A stretch of DNA of 64,000 nucleotides, from assembly GCF_004354985.1 (NCBI RefSeq), contig NZ_SMSK01000002.1:1-64000 (forward strand), read 5' to 3'. Positions 27,024 to 37,314 of the stretch are shown here, one piece after another. The notes beneath the pieces were generated by a model, which saw nothing but the letters and a program-made list of their open reading frames with translations, was not told the DNA's origin and ran no database searches. Made by a program: the position numbers and the translations under genes. The DNA comes from Segetibacter sp. 3557_3 (GTDB taxonomy: Bacteria; Bacteroidota; Bacteroidia; Chitinophagales; Chitinophagaceae). How positions within the stretch are numbered: the first letter of the stretch is position 1; each line of letters begins with the position of its first letter.

Positions 27024-28469
27024 TTAACCAACACTTCCTTCCAAAGTAATGGATAATAATTTTTGGGCCTCTACGGCAAATTCCATAGGAAGCTGGTTAA
27101 GTACTTCTTTAACGTAACCATTTACAATTAGTGCAACCGCCTTTTCACTATCAATACCTCTTTGGTTAAGGTAAAATATCTGGTCCTCACCAATCTTCGA
27201 AGTGGTGGCTTCGTGTTCCACCATTGCGGTGTTGTTCCTTGTTTCGATATAGGGGAAAGTATTTGCACTACATTCCGCACCCAATAGAAGTGAGTCGCAC
27301 TGGGTAAAATTTCGGGCATTGTCCGCCTTTGCACCAACCTGAACCAACCCACGGTAGCTGTTATTGCTATGGCCGGCGGAAATACCTTTCGATATAATCC
27401 GGCTGCGGGTGTTTTTACCAATGTGGTGCATTTTGGTGCCGGTGTCTGCTACCTGTTTATTCTTAGTAACCGCAATTGAATAGAACTCACCGGTAGAATT
27501 ATCACCTTGCAAGATGACTGCAGGGTACTTCCAGGTTATGGAAGAACCGGTTTCAACCTGTGTCCAGGAGATTTTAGAATTCGCTCCACGGCAAACGCCA
27601 CGTTTTGTAACGAAGTTATAGATACCGCCACGCCCTTCCTTATCACCGGGATACCAGTTCTGTACAGTAGAGTACTTAATCTCTGCTCCTTCAAGAGCGA
27701 TCAGTTCAACTACTGCTGCGTGCAACTGGTTTTCGTCGCGCATAGGAGCTGTACAACCTTCGAGATAGCTGACATAGCTACCCTCGTCAGCAATGATTAG
27801 TGTGCGCTCGAACTGGCCGGTATTTTCGGCATTGATCCGGAAATAAGTAGAGAGTTCCATTGGACAGCGTACACCTTTCGGAATATACACAAATGAACCA
27901 TCGGAGAATACGGCTGTATTCAGCGAGGCAAAGATGTTGTCGGAATGGGGTACAACCGAACCCAGGTATTTTTTTACCAGGTCAGGATACTCCTGCACGG
28001 CTTCTCCAAAAGAACAGAATATTATGCCCATTTCTTTGAGCTTGCCTTTGTAGGTGGTAGCCACCGATATACTGTCGAAAACAGCATCGACTGCTACGCC
28101 CGATAGTACTTTTTGTTCATTCAGCGGTATACCCAACTTTTCGAAAGTTGCAAGCAACTCGGGGTCAACCTCGTCCAGGCTTTCGTATTTCTTTTTTGTA
28201 CGTGGGGCGGCATAATAAGAAATGCCCTGGAAGTCCATAGGAGGTAAGGTGAAGTTTTGCCAGGTTGGCATATCCTGCCGTAGAAAAGCTTCATAGCCTT
28301 TCATCCTCCATTTGAGCATCCATTCTGGCTCATTTTTCTTTTCAGAGATATACCGGATCGTATCTTCATTCAAGCCATTTGGAGCCCGGTCCATTTCGAT
28401 ATCGGTAATAAAGCCGTACTCGTATTCCTGTGTCGTAATATCCTGGATCAGTTGATCGTTTGTTTCCAT
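27024..28469 (-). CDS. sufB: Fe-S assembly scaffold subunit SufB
   Basis: A 481-residue scaffold subunit on which the cluster is built. It has the family segments [50 protein letters not shown] with the conserved Cys of the core, and [11 protein letters not shown]-like [15 protein letters not shown]. The C-terminal part holds [20 protein letters not shown], with the cluster-ligand Glu and His region. It is 21 bases upstream of sufC. Confidence 0.96.
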   Translation of the reverse strand: METNDQLIQDITTQEYEYGFITDIEMDRAPNGLNEDTIRYISEKKNEPEWMLKWRMKGYEAFLRQDMPTWQNFTLPPMDFQGISYYAAPRTKKKYESLDEVDPELLATFEKLGIPLNEQKVLSGVAVDAVFDSISVATTYKGKLKEMGIIFCSFGEAVQEYPDLVKKYLGSVVPHSDNIFASLNTAVFSDGSFVYIPKGVRCPMELSTYFRINAENTGQFERTLIIADEGSYVSYLEGCTAPMRDENQLHAAVVELIALEGAEIKYSTVQNWYPGDKEGRGGIYNFVTKRGVCRGANSKISWTQVETGSSITWKYPAVILQGDNSTGEFYSIAVTKNKQVADTGTKMHHIGKNTRSRIISKGISAGHSNNSYRGLVQVGAKADNARNFTQCDSLLLGAECSANTFPYIETRNNTAMVEHEATTSKIGEDQIFYLNQRGIDSEKAVALIVNGYVKEVLNQLPMEFAVEAQKLLSITLEGSVG

Positions 28470-28498
28470 TTCTATGTTCTTTAAAGCAAGTCAATTAA

Positions 28499-28825
28499 TT
28501 AAACCGCGAAGCTTTCTCCACAACCGCAGGTGCGTGAAGCATTGGGATTGTTGAAAACCAATCCCTTCCCATTAAGTCCTCCGGAATAGTCTAATTCGGT
28601 TCCATATAAGTAAAGAAGACTCTTTAGATCCACAACAATTTTAATTCCTTTATCCTCATAGATTTCGTCGCCTTGTTTTAGCTCAGAGTCGAAATTTAGT
28701 TGATATTCCAGTCCTGAACAACCACCGCCTTTTACCCCTACTCTGACAAATGTTTCGGATCCTTGGTTTTTATCAGCCATAAGTTGGTTGATATATTCTT
28801 TTGCATGGTCTGATACTTTGATCAT
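28499..28825 (-). CDS. sufA: HesB/IscA-type Fe-S carrier SufA
   Basis: A 108-residue A-type carrier with the three conserved Cys: VKGGGCSGLEYQL near residue 36 and RTCGCGESF at the C-terminus. It accepts clusters from SufBCD and delivers them to targets. First gene of the SUF operon, 29 bases before sufB. A TACCTTTG element on the reverse strand at 29057-29064 is a weak promoter candidate about 230 bases upstream. No IscR- or SufR-type regulator is next to it. Confidence 0.93.
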   Translation of the reverse strand: MIKVSDHAKEYINQLMADKNQGSETFVRVGVKGGGCSGLEYQLNFDSELKQGDEIYEDKGIKIVVDLKSLLYLYGTELDYSGGLNGKGLVFNNPNASRTCGCGESFAV

Positions 28826-30222
28826 AGCTAACCTTATTATTTGTATTAAGTATATGTTTAGAGATTAACACCTTCCGTCACCGTTCATGCGCCTCTTCTC
28901 CCGATAGTGTCAAACTAAATGCCTGAATCTACAATTGAACAAAGGTGTAATAATGGCAGTAATTCCGGTTGAAAAACATCGAAAAACAACCCTGATCGAT
29001 CATTATCAACACCTTACGGGTGATGATATTCCAGCATTCGTGTTAGGTCTCTGATGCAAAGGTACTTCATGTTTTGTTGGTCTATTGCTAAATTGTAAAG
29101 ATGTATAATTTGAGTTGTTAAACTTTTACCATACCACAGGTAAAGTGCAAATCTATCATTTCAGAAACTGGTGTAAACCTGGTGCGCAGAATTTGCGCCC
29201 GGAGTCAACAATATGTACGAATTGCAGGTACTATTGGCTTCAACATATGAAACCGGAGCAATAGTTCGGTCGTAAATGCCGGCTGATAACGACAAGTGAA
29301 TAACCTGCCCTTCACCCCCTGTCGTGCATTCCTGGGATGCATTCCTGGGATGCCTTACCTCCAACCTTTAACCTCTGTTCAGGCGTGAATTGCTATCTGC
29401 TTTTCTTCAACATGGAGTGGGCCAATCTCCGATGTGCTTCCCCGGTACTAACATATACTAAACGCAAATGCAGTGGTGTAGTTTACCTGCGTGCTGGCAA
29501 CTGCGTGAAAGCTTTGGTAAAATATCCTATGTCAAAGTTTATGGGTGGTTAATCAAGAAAAGCAGCTCACCCTCAGCACAGGTGCGTGGACAGCGGAAGC
29601 CGCAAGTCGCCAAAATTGCAATAAAACTTGTTACCCGTTTTCTTTCTTCTGGGTACCCGGTTCCAGGTTCTTAAGGTCATACTTGCGCCGGGAACAATTC
29701 GAGACTTGATAAAACGGTAGCCCCGCTTACCATATTACCCAACTTTGGAAATAATGAATTTTTTGAAACAGTACAAGAATTCATGTATTGGCAATTAAAG
29801 CCGAACAATGAACTGCCTGTTAAACTGAGCGTAGCAACGATGTCGCCACAGCAAACAAAAGCTGGTCACCAAAAAAACCTTTGATAAAGGAGCTTTGTGT
29901 TAAATATACATAGTATGCTTAAAAAAATATTAAGGTTGGGCGTAATAAAAATCTTTTCCTGAAAGTCAGTGCTGGTGCGGCTTTCAGGATTTGCCTCACC
30001 CGTTAAGCATGCCAGATCATTGAAAAACATGGTTGTATAGCGGATATTCCGTGCCATATCTTCGTTCCGGATTTGATGTTATGCTTTACCTGAAAGCAAC
30101 ATTTTAATTACCCCTACTTCACATTGCCTGCCCTTTTGCCTGCCTTTTTGCTGCCTTAATTATTGCCTGCTGTGGTTGCTGCTTATAACCGCTTTTATTT
30201 TTTTAATTAAAATCAAATAAAC
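28826..30222. other. 1.4-kb gene-poor region
   Basis: It holds the upstream region of sufA and of the small exported protein. Several short frames exist, none with a recognisable family. The most gene-like is a reverse frame at 29161-29364 (67 codons) with natural codon use, which may be the end of a decayed gene. Its start coincides with a 13-base direct repeat (GCATTCCTGGGAT twice at 29324-29350). At 30125-30185 TGCCTGCC-like words recur. No RNA gene could be recognised by eye. Confidence 0.45.
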
Positions 30223-30654
30223 ATGAAAACACATGTATCAGGCAGTTTATGTTCAATGCTGAAAAAACTTTTAGCTCCTGCCGCTTTAATGCTTCTTTTA
30301 TCGGCAATGGCGCTTCCCGTGGCTGCAGCCGACAAAAATGCAAAATCAGATTCACCGGTAGAAGTTAAATACCTCGGCCAGGTTGATGCAAACCCTGTTT
30401 TCCAGGTTGACATCAATAATGACCTGGAAGATGATGTATACCTTTCTTTGAAAGACCTTGATGGTAATGTGATTTATTCTGAAAAATTCAGGGACAAAAA
30501 GCTTTCAAGAAAATTTCAACTTCAATCTCACGATGGAAGTAATGTAATGATGGTACTTAACTTATACTCCAAAAACAAAAAAGGAAGTGAGACCTTCGAA
30601 ATCAGTAATGTAACTACAGTTGTGGAAGACCTGGTAGTTACCAAACTTAGGTAG
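30223..30654 (+). CDS. Small exported protein of unknown function
   Basis: A 143-residue protein. A long signal peptide (LLAPAALMLLLSAMALPVAAA) ends near residue 36. The mature part of about 107 residues alternates polar and hydrophobic residues as in a beta-sandwich: VEVKYLGQVDANPVFQV, DVYLSLKDLDGNVIYSEKF, SRKFQLQSHDG, VLNLYSKNKKG. No Cys is left in the mature protein and there is no lipobox. The strand pattern resembles small periplasmic beta-proteins common in Chitinophagaceae, but I do not know a named family. It is a single gene with its own terminator. An internal ATG (MLKKLLAPAAL) could also serve as start. Confidence 0.8.
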   Translation: MKTHVSGSLCSMLKKLLAPAALMLLLSAMALPVAAADKNAKSDSPVEVKYLGQVDANPVFQVDINNDLEDDVYLSLKDLDGNVIYSEKFRDKKLSRKFQLQSHDGSNVMMVLNLYSKNKKGSETFEISNVTTVVEDLVVTKLR

Positions 30655-30706
30655 TTGCACTATATCACACATGAGAGAACCCGTGCTGTTCCTTAGGCAC
30701 GTGGAC

Positions 30707-30744
30707 AAGCGCTTACAAAGAGATTTTCTTGTAAGCGCTTTTTT
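30707..30744 (+). terminator. Intrinsic terminator after the small exported protein
   Basis: Perfect 12-base stem AAGCGCTTACAA (30707-30718) with TTGTAAGCGCTT (30729-30740), a 10-base loop and a T-run to 30744. Confidence 0.9.
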
Positions 30745-30829
30745 GTTTATTATTCGTGTTCATAACAAAAGTTGGCCTTGGAACGGGGTTAGCGTGCCGC
30801 ACGTACCCGCTCATTAAATCAATTACAAT

Positions 30830-32092
30830 TTGCCCAAATCATTATCTCACTTATTGCTGATTGTTTGCCTTATGCTCGAGCACACGAATGGTATTGCTCA
30901 ACCTAAAAACGATGCTTTCCTGAGGGATCTTTTGCTGGCAAATCCTTCACCGGTTTTGCAGCGGGTATTGGCACAACCCGACACCTTTCAATACCAGGTG
31001 ATTTATACCCAAATCGATCGTAACAAGAAGGGGGTACCTTCTTTTAAGTCGTACTACCTGAATGTTGACCGCAACCGTTATTTTAACCCGGCCTCTACGG
31101 TCAAGCTGCCGACAGCGCTTGCGGCATTGGAAAAACTTAATAAGCTAAAGATCAAAGAACTGGATAAGTCAACTTCAATGCTTACCGACAGCTCCTTTCC
31201 AGGTCAGTCAGCAGTATTAACCGATCCTTCGGCAAAATCAGGTTTGCCGTCGATAGCGCACTATATAAAAAAGATTTTCCTGGTGAGCGATAACGATGCC
31301 TATAACCGGCTGTATGAATTCGTGGGGCAGGAGGAGTTAAATACCATGCTCTGGAAAAAAGGCTATAGCGATGCCAGGATAACACGCCGGTTTGTTCGAA
31401 TGACACCGGAAGAAAACAGGCATACAAATGGGATCAGGTTTATGCAAGGCGGTAAGCTCGTGTACCATCAGCCGCCGGCAACAAGTGCGGTAAAGTTTGA
31501 TTTCAGCAGGCAGATACTGGTAGGTAGGGCGCATTACGACCGCGATGAACGCCTGGTGAATGCGCCGATGGATTTTACTGCCCATAATAACCTGCCACTG
31601 GAAGACCTTGAATTGATGCTTCGTTCGGTGATCTTCCCCGAGTCGGTTCCTCTATCCAGGCGGTTTGACCTTTCTGCTGCCGACTACCGGTTCTTGCACC
31701 ACTATATGGCCGCGTTGCCCAAGCAAAGCGATTTTCCGAAATACGATACGAAAGAATTCTTTGACAGCTATACCAAGTTCTTTTTCAAAGCTGGTAAAGG
31801 GTCCGTTCCCGCGGATATTTACATTTTCAACAAACCCGGCTGGTCGTATGGCTTTTTAACGGATTGTGCCTACGTGGCTGACGCAAAAAACAAGTTTGAA
31901 TTCCTGTTGTCCGCAGTGATATATGTAAATGAAGACGGCATACTCAACGACGATAAATACGAATACGAGCAGGTTGGATACCCTTTTTTCAGGCAGCTAT
32001 TTGAAACAATTTACCAGCATGAATTAGAGCGGCCGAGGAAGTTTGCGCCGCAGTGGCCAAAGGACTTTATACCCGGATCATCAAATCCGTAG
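30830..32092 (+). CDS. Class A beta-lactamase-like secreted serine hydrolase
   Basis: A 420-residue exported protein of the penicillin-recognising serine hydrolase fold. The TTG start at 30830 gives a signal peptide ending in NGIAQ; the next ATG would remove it. The nucleophile motif SxxK is STVK in RYFNPASTVKLPTA near residue 90, and an SDN-type motif occurs in FLVSDNDAYNRLYEF. A clear KTG triad is not seen; GKGSVP or NKPGW near residue 330 may take its place. The protein is longer than true beta-lactamases. Related Bacteroidota proteins are of unknown substrate, so resistance should not be assumed. Confidence 0.8.
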   Translation: MPKSLSHLLLIVCLMLEHTNGIAQPKNDAFLRDLLLANPSPVLQRVLAQPDTFQYQVIYTQIDRNKKGVPSFKSYYLNVDRNRYFNPASTVKLPTALAALEKLNKLKIKELDKSTSMLTDSSFPGQSAVLTDPSAKSGLPSIAHYIKKIFLVSDNDAYNRLYEFVGQEELNTMLWKKGYSDARITRRFVRMTPEENRHTNGIRFMQGGKLVYHQPPATSAVKFDFSRQILVGRAHYDRDERLVNAPMDFTAHNNLPLEDLELMLRSVIFPESVPLSRRFDLSAADYRFLHHYMAALPKQSDFPKYDTKEFFDSYTKFFFKAGKGSVPADIYIFNKPGWSYGFLTDCAYVADAKNKFEFLLSAVIYVNEDGILNDDKYEYEQVGYPFFRQLFETIYQHELERPRKFAPQWPKDFIPGSSNP

Positions 32093-32189
32093 CGTAAGCC
32101 CGGAGTGTTGCTGCCAAACAGGCCTGTCGCATGCTTCAACATACCGGTGAAAAACGATACTATCAAACAGCCTATTTTTGCCGCGATTT

Positions 32190-35168
32190 ATGAACCTGAA
32201 ACATTCTAAGAATAATCCACGGCTTCGCGGCCTCGCAAATGAATTCGATGGTGAATTGTATTACGACGACCGGATGCGCATATTATACGCGACAGATGCC
32301 TCTGCTTATCGTGAACTTCCGATGGCGGTTGCTATGCCGAAGTCGGTTGGAGCGATCAAGCGATTAATCGAGTTTGCCCGTGAAGAGAAAACGTCGCTGA
32401 TACCCCGAACGGCAGGCACCTCGCTGGCCGGGCAGGTTGTTGGCAATGGTATTGTGGTGGATGTATCCAAATACTTCACCAAGATTCTTGAACTGAATAG
32501 AGAAGAAGGCTGGGTACGTGTACAACCCGGCGTCATCCGGGACGAGCTTAACCTCTTTTTGAAACCGCATGGGCTGTTTTTTGGCCCGGAAACCTCAACC
32601 GCCAACCGGGCAATGATTGGTGGAATGGTGGGCAATAATTCGTGCGGCTCTAATTCGATTGTTTACCGCAGTACCCGCGAACACCTTATCGAAGTGAAGG
32701 CGCTGTTAAGCGATGGATCAGAAGTTACTTTCACCAGTCTCGACCTCGAGGCTTTTCACGCGAAGTGCGAGGGCCAGGGGCTCGAAGCTAACATTTACAA
32801 AACGGTTCGCAGCCTGCTGGGCAACTACGATAACCAACAGGAAATACGGAGCCAATTTCCTAAGAAAACAGTAGAGCGTCGGAATACAGGTTATGCGGTA
32901 GACCTGTTACTCGAAACCGCTCCGTTTACCGCTGGTGGTCCCCAATTTAATTTCTGCACGCTGATCGCTGGCTCAGAAGGTACCCTTGCTTTTATTACAG
33001 AAATCAAGCTGAACGTTGTGGCCCTGCCACCGAAAAATGCGGGGTTGTTGTGCGTGCATTTTAACACCATTGATGAAGCGCTGCGTGCAAACCTGATTGC
33101 ACTTAAATACCGGCCGGGTGCAAGCGAACTTATTGACCACTATATTCTGGAATGTACCAAAGACAATATCGAGCAGATACAGAACCGGTTTTTTGTACAG
33201 GGTGATCCGGGGGCCATCCTGGTTGTAGAATATTCCAGGAGCACAAGAGAAGAAGTGGAGGAGGTAGCAAGACAGGTAGAAGCGGAGATGCGGGCAGAAG
33301 GACTAGGTTATCATTTTCCACTACTGTTTGGTGACGATACTAAGAAGATCTGGACCCTGCGTAAAGCGGGCCTTGGTTTGCTGAGTAACCTGCCGGGTGA
33401 TGAGAAGGCCGTTCCGGTTATCGAGGACACTGCAGTAGACGTAAACGATCTTCCTGCTTACATTCGCGACTTTAACGATATCCTGAAAAAATACGACCTG
33501 TACTCGGTGCACTATGCTCATGCAGGCTCGGGAGAAATTCATCTTCGACCGATCATAAATCTTAAAACGCCTGAAGGAAACAAGCTGTTTCGCCTGATCG
33601 CGGAAGAGATTGCTACGCTGGTAAAAAAATATGATGGCTCGCTCAGTGGTGAACACGGCGACGGCCGGTTGCGGGGAGAGTTTATCCCGCAGATGATTGG
33701 CGTAAAAAATTATGCGCTGCTTAAACAAATTAAACACAGTTGGGATCCGCAAAACATTTTTAATCCCAACAAAATTGTCGACACACCGTCGATGAATAGC
33801 ATGCTCAGGTATACCCCGGGCCAGCAAACACCTGCTTTTAAAACCGTTTTCCGTTACCAGAACCAGGACATTCTACAGCATGCCGAACAATGTAATGGGT
33901 CCGGTGATTGTCGAAAAACAGAGTTGTCTGGCGGAACCATGTGCCCTTCGTTTATGGCCACACGCAGCGAACGGGATACCACCCGTGCAAGAGCAAATAT
34001 TCTTCGGGAGTTTCTGACGCATTCCGATAAGCTGAACCGTTTTGACCACGACGAAATCAAAGACGTTATGGACCTTTGCATCAGCTGCAAAGGCTGTAAG
34101 TCAGAGTGCCCGTCGAACGTGGATATGGCTAAACTGAAGGCTGAATTCCTGCAACATTACCAGGACGCAAATGGGGTTCCTTTCCGCTCGAGGTTAATTG
34201 CTAATTTTTCTACATCGGCGAAGTTGGGCTCCCTGGTGCCGGGTATGTATAATTTTGTAATGACCAATGGAGCAATCAGTAAACTCGTTAAAACTGTTGC
34301 GGGTTTTGCGCCTGATCGCTCGATGCCGACCCTTTACAAAACTACCCTGTACAAGTGGTGGCAAAAACACCGGAAAACGCTCAAGCGTGCAGGCTCAACA
34401 CCTGCCGCAAATAAGACCCCAAACCGGGTCGTTTACCTGTTTTGCGACGAATTCACCAACTATAACGATACGGAAATCGGGATCAAAGCCATCCTGTTGC
34501 TGGAAGCATTAGGATATGAAGTGCTTATTCCAAAACACGAAGAAAGTGGCCGTGCATCCTTGTCGAAGGGGCTGCTGCGGGATGCTAAAAAGATTGCGCA
34601 AAAAAACATTTCGCTCTTAAGTCCCCTAATTTCTGAAGAGACACCTTTGTTGGGGATCGAGCCATCAGCTATCCTGACTTTCCGCGATGAATACCCCGAT
34701 CTTGCTGATGACGATTTGCTTGAAACAGCTCGGACGCTCTCTTCGAACGTTTACATGATCGAGGAGTTTCTCACCAAAGAACTTGCTAAGGGGAACATCA
34801 GCCAAACACGGTTTAGCAATGAAGGTAGACTGGTGAAGTTGCACGGGCATTGCCAGCAAAAAGCCTGGGGCGCACTGTCGGCCTCAGTAAACATGCTTTC
34901 CATTCCTGCAAATTACAAGGTCGAAACCATTCCATCGGGTTGCTGCGGAATGGCGGGTTCGTTTGGATATGAAAAAGAACACTATGCTATCTCGCAGCAA
35001 ATTGGTGAACTCGTACTGTTTCCTGCTGTCCGAAATCAACCTTACGAAGTCATTATTGCAGCGCCGGGCACGAGTTGCCGTCACCAGATAAAAGATGGTA
35101 CGGGTAAGAAGGCCAAACACCCGGTAGAAATTCTCTTTGATGCGCTGGTGGAGAGGCCGGAATTCTAA
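32190..35168 (+). CDS. FAD-linked oxidase fused to Fe-S/CCG domains (D-lactate dehydrogenase/YdiJ-like)
   Basis: A 992-residue fusion. Residues about 35-230 bind FAD (AGTSLAGQVVGNGIVVDV, GMVGNNSCGSNSI), followed by the FAD-oxidase C-terminal domain with HAGSGEIHLRP and SGEHGDGRLRGEF. A Fe-S part begins near residue 560 with CNGSGDCRK and CPSF, then CISCKGCKSECPSNVD. The C-terminus has the CCG-type motif SGCCGMAGSFGYEKEHY. Such proteins oxidise D-lactate, D-2-hydroxyglutarate or other 2-hydroxyacids and pass electrons to the respiratory chain. ATG at 32190 is preferred; a TTG at 32178 overlaps a TATTTTTG element. It precedes a sugar-acid block whose likely product is lactate, but a functional link is only inference. 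Confidence 0.9.
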   Translation: MNLKHSKNNPRLRGLANEFDGELYYDDRMRILYATDASAYRELPMAVAMPKSVGAIKRLIEFAREEKTSLIPRTAGTSLAGQVVGNGIVVDVSKYFTKILELNREEGWVRVQPGVIRDELNLFLKPHGLFFGPETSTANRAMIGGMVGNNSCGSNSIVYRSTREHLIEVKALLSDGSEVTFTSLDLEAFHAKCEGQGLEANIYKTVRSLLGNYDNQQEIRSQFPKKTVERRNTGYAVDLLLETAPFTAGGPQFNFCTLIAGSEGTLAFITEIKLNVVALPPKNAGLLCVHFNTIDEALRANLIALKYRPGASELIDHYILECTKDNIEQIQNRFFVQGDPGAILVVEYSRSTREEVEEVARQVEAEMRAEGLGYHFPLLFGDDTKKIWTLRKAGLGLLSNLPGDEKAVPVIEDTAVDVNDLPAYIRDFNDILKKYDLYSVHYAHAGSGEIHLRPIINLKTPEGNKLFRLIAEEIATLVKKYDGSLSGEHGDGRLRGEFIPQMIGVKNYALLKQIKHSWDPQNIFNPNKIVDTPSMNSMLRYTPGQQTPAFKTVFRYQNQDILQHAEQCNGSGDCRKTELSGGTMCPSFMATRSERDTTRARANILREFLTHSDKLNRFDHDEIKDVMDLCISCKGCKSECPSNVDMAKLKAEFLQHYQDANGVPFRSRLIANFSTSAKLGSLVPGMYNFVMTNGAISKLVKTVAGFAPDRSMPTLYKTTLYKWWQKHRKTLKRAGSTPAANKTPNRVVYLFCDEFTNYNDTEIGIKAILLLEALGYEVLIPKHEESGRASLSKGLLRDAKKIAQKNISLLSPLISEETPLLGIEPSAILTFRDEYPDLADDDLLETARTLSSNVYMIEEFLTKELAKGNISQTRFSNEGRLVKLHGHCQQKAWGALSASVNMLSIPANYKVETIPSGCCGMAGSFGYEKEHYAISQQIGELVLFPAVRNQPYEVIIAAPGTSCRHQIKDGTGKKAKHPVEILFDALVERPEF

Positions 35169-35627
35169 TAGCGTTGAGCGTTAAGTATTCAGCGTTATGA
35201 GTTAAGCGTGGGGTCAGGAATTATGAACTTAGCATGATGAATTAAGGGTGCGCCTGGTATGCAATCCCTAACTAGAATTTCAGCTGATGAGGAGTAGCTA
35301 ATAATCATGCGTCAGCTTAACGTTTTAGAATGTAGTGGTCTTTACGAATACTAAAGCCTCTGCGGGTCTCTTTAAGGTGCTACCCAATAACATTAGTTTA
35401 CAGGTCTTACTTTTGGCAGCACAAATTCAAAACATCATTATTTTTGAAGCCTGCCGGTTAACGGTAACTGTGCCCAACTACCCGCGTATCATCAACTGCT
35501 TGCTGACCATACCACAATTCTTTGCGCACAATCCGCGGATGCTTTTCAGCGAGGCAGGCATGCGCATCGTACATCAGCAATCCCTGCAGGTATTCTTCAC
35601 TTTGTGCTCCAACCAAAACAATCAATT
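35169..35627. other. 459-base intergenic region before the sugar-acid block
   Basis: Starts with short degenerate repeats built on GCGTTAAG, GCGTTATG and GAGTTAAGCG (35172-35210). A TATTTTTG element at 35439-35446 matches the -7 consensus, with TTG at 35413-35415 slightly too far upstream (23 bases). No gene is supported; a forward frame from 35335 is probably chance. Confidence 0.45.
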
Positions 35628-36392
35628 ATGTTCAGACTCGATGGAAAAATTGCAGCCATAACAGGCGGCGGAAGCGGCATAGGAAAAGCGGTTGCGAAAA
35701 TATTTGCGCAGCAAGGCGCTACAGTGCACATCCTCGACATGTCGGGCGACAATATCCTTTCAGCCATTGCTGAAATCGAGCAGGCAGGCGGAACAGCGGT
35801 TGCACATTCTTGCGACGTCAGTAACCAGGAACAGGTGCGTATGATCTTCGAAAATATAGCCGGGCTGAAGATCCTGGTCAACAACGCCGGTATTGCACAC
35901 GTTGGTAATGTTGAAAACACCAGGGAAGAAGACTTTACCAGGTTGTTCAATGTAAACGTAAAAGGTGTTTACAATTGCATGCATGCGGCAGTGCCTATAT
36001 TAAAATCAAATGGGGGCGGAGTTATTTTAAACCTTTCTTCTATTGCGGCCATGGTTGGCATACCCGACCGGTTTGCTTACAGCATGACAAAGGGGGCGGT
36101 TCATGCAATGACCCTTTCTGTGGCCCGCGATTACCTGCATGATAATATCCGCTGTAATAGTGTATCCCCTGCAAGGGTACATACCCCTTTTGTTGATGGT
36201 TTCATCAGCCGGAACTATCCGGGCAGAGAAGCGGAGATGTTCGACAAGCTGTCAAAGTCGCAACCCATCGGTCGTATGGGGCTGGTTGAAGAAGTTGCTA
36301 ATCTCATTCTTTACCTCGTTTCCGATGAAGCATCCTTTATCACCGGCAACGACTACCCGATCGACGGTGGCTTTTTAAACCTCAACAATTAA
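35628..36392 (+). CDS. SDR oxidoreductase, candidate 2-keto-3-deoxy-L-fuconate/rhamnonate dehydrogenase
   Basis: A 254-residue classical short-chain dehydrogenase. The ATG at 35628 gives MFRLDGKIAAITGGGSGIGKA; the frame continues upstream without a better start. Cofactor motif TGGGSGIG, structural NNAG, catalytic Ser in NLSSIAA and intact YSMTK. The acidic residue after beta-2 (HILDMSG) favours NAD. Adjacent genes encode an FAH-family hydrolase, a fuconolactonase-like amidohydrolase and another SDR. That set matches the Xanthomonas L-fucose pathway and the L-rhamnose diketo-hydrolase pathway, where an SDR oxidises the 2-keto-3-deoxy acid at C4. The exact sugar is not visible in the sequence. 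Confidence 0.82.
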   Translation: MFRLDGKIAAITGGGSGIGKAVAKIFAQQGATVHILDMSGDNILSAIAEIEQAGGTAVAHSCDVSNQEQVRMIFENIAGLKILVNNAGIAHVGNVENTREEDFTRLFNVNVKGVYNCMHAAVPILKSNGGGVILNLSSIAAMVGIPDRFAYSMTKGAVHAMTLSVARDYLHDNIRCNSVSPARVHTPFVDGFISRNYPGREAEMFDKLSKSQPIGRMGLVEEVANLILYLVSDEASFITGNDYPIDGGFLNLNN

Positions 36393-36453
36393 TCCTGTAC
36401 GCAGCAGGAGTGATTATATTTGACCATCCTTCAAGTAAGCAAAAATTCTATTC

Positions 36454-37311
36454 ATGAAATTAATCCGCTTCGGTGAACCCGGAAACGAAAGACCGGGAGT
36501 AATTATCAACGACAAAAGGTATGATGTTTTTGACTGGATCTCGGACTACAACGAAGCGTTTTTTGAGCGGGATGGATTGGTTCAGCTCCAGGAACTCGTA
36601 AATGATCGTGCCGGTGAACTGCACGAAGTGCCGGGTGATGTACGACTCGGTCCGCCAATGGCCCGTCCTTCCAAAATCATCTGTATCGGGCTGAATTATG
36701 TAGATCATGCAACGGAAACGGGTGCGGCAATTCCTAAAGAACCCATCATCTTCTTTAAGGCCACTTCTTCAATCGTTGGGCCCAACGATAATGTGGTTAT
36801 TCCGCGGAACAGCCAAAAAACCGACTGGGAAGTGGAGCTTGCCGTAGTCATCGGCAAAAAAGCTTCTTATGTTGACGAGGCCAATGCAATGGACTACGTT
36901 GCCGGGTTCTGCCTGCACAACGACTACAGTGAACGCGAGTTCCAGCTCGAGCGCGGCGGCCAGTGGGTGAAGGGGAAAAGTTGCGACACGTTTGCACCAC
37001 TAGGACCATTCCTGGCAACCCCCGACGAAGTTCCTGCTATTGATAACGCACGGGCATGGCTAACCGTAAACGGCAAAAGCATGCAGAATGGAAATACCTC
37101 GAACCTGATCTTCAAAATTCCTTTTCTGATACATTACCTGAGTAGTTTTATGACCCTGCTACCGGGCGACGTAATTTCAACGGGCACACCGGCCGGGGTT
37201 GGACTGGGCTTTAATCCACCTCTATACCTTCAACCAGGCGACGTAGTCGAACTGGGTATCGATGGACTGGGAAGTTCAAAACAACAGGTTGTGGCTTATC
37301 AAAAAAATTAG
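36454..37311 (+). CDS. Fumarylacetoacetate hydrolase family protein, candidate 2,4-diketo-3-deoxy-L-fuconate/rhamnonate hydrolase
   Basis: A 285-residue FAH-superfamily enzyme. The N-terminal part is RFGEPGNERPGVII; the catalytic domain starts at KIICIGLNYVDHATETG. Metal-binding acids lie in TDWEVELAVVIGK, with the Asp of LHNDYSEREFQ after it. GDVISTGTPAGVG is the family's closing motif. In the non-phosphorylative L-fucose or L-rhamnose routes this family splits the diketo acid to pyruvate and L-lactate. A TATATTTG element at 36415-36422 could be an internal promoter. The next gene begins three bases after the stop. Confidence 0.88.
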   Translation: MKLIRFGEPGNERPGVIINDKRYDVFDWISDYNEAFFERDGLVQLQELVNDRAGELHEVPGDVRLGPPMARPSKIICIGLNYVDHATETGAAIPKEPIIFFKATSSIVGPNDNVVIPRNSQKTDWEVELAVVIGKKASYVDEANAMDYVAGFCLHNDYSEREFQLERGGQWVKGKSCDTFAPLGPFLATPDEVPAIDNARAWLTVNGKSMQNGNTSNLIFKIPFLIHYLSSFMTLLPGDVISTGTPAGVGLGFNPPLYLQPGDVVELGIDGLGSSKQQVVAYQKN

Positions 37312-37314
37312 TGT

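Noticed and set aside
29161-29364. Reverse 67-codon frame
   Set aside because: Codon use is plausible but there is no family, no start signal and no upstream continuation; kept only as a remark in the intergenic entry.
30830-32092. Antibiotic-resistance beta-lactamase
   Set aside because: STVK and SDN are present but a clear KTG motif is not, and the protein is much longer than class A enzymes; only the fold is supported.
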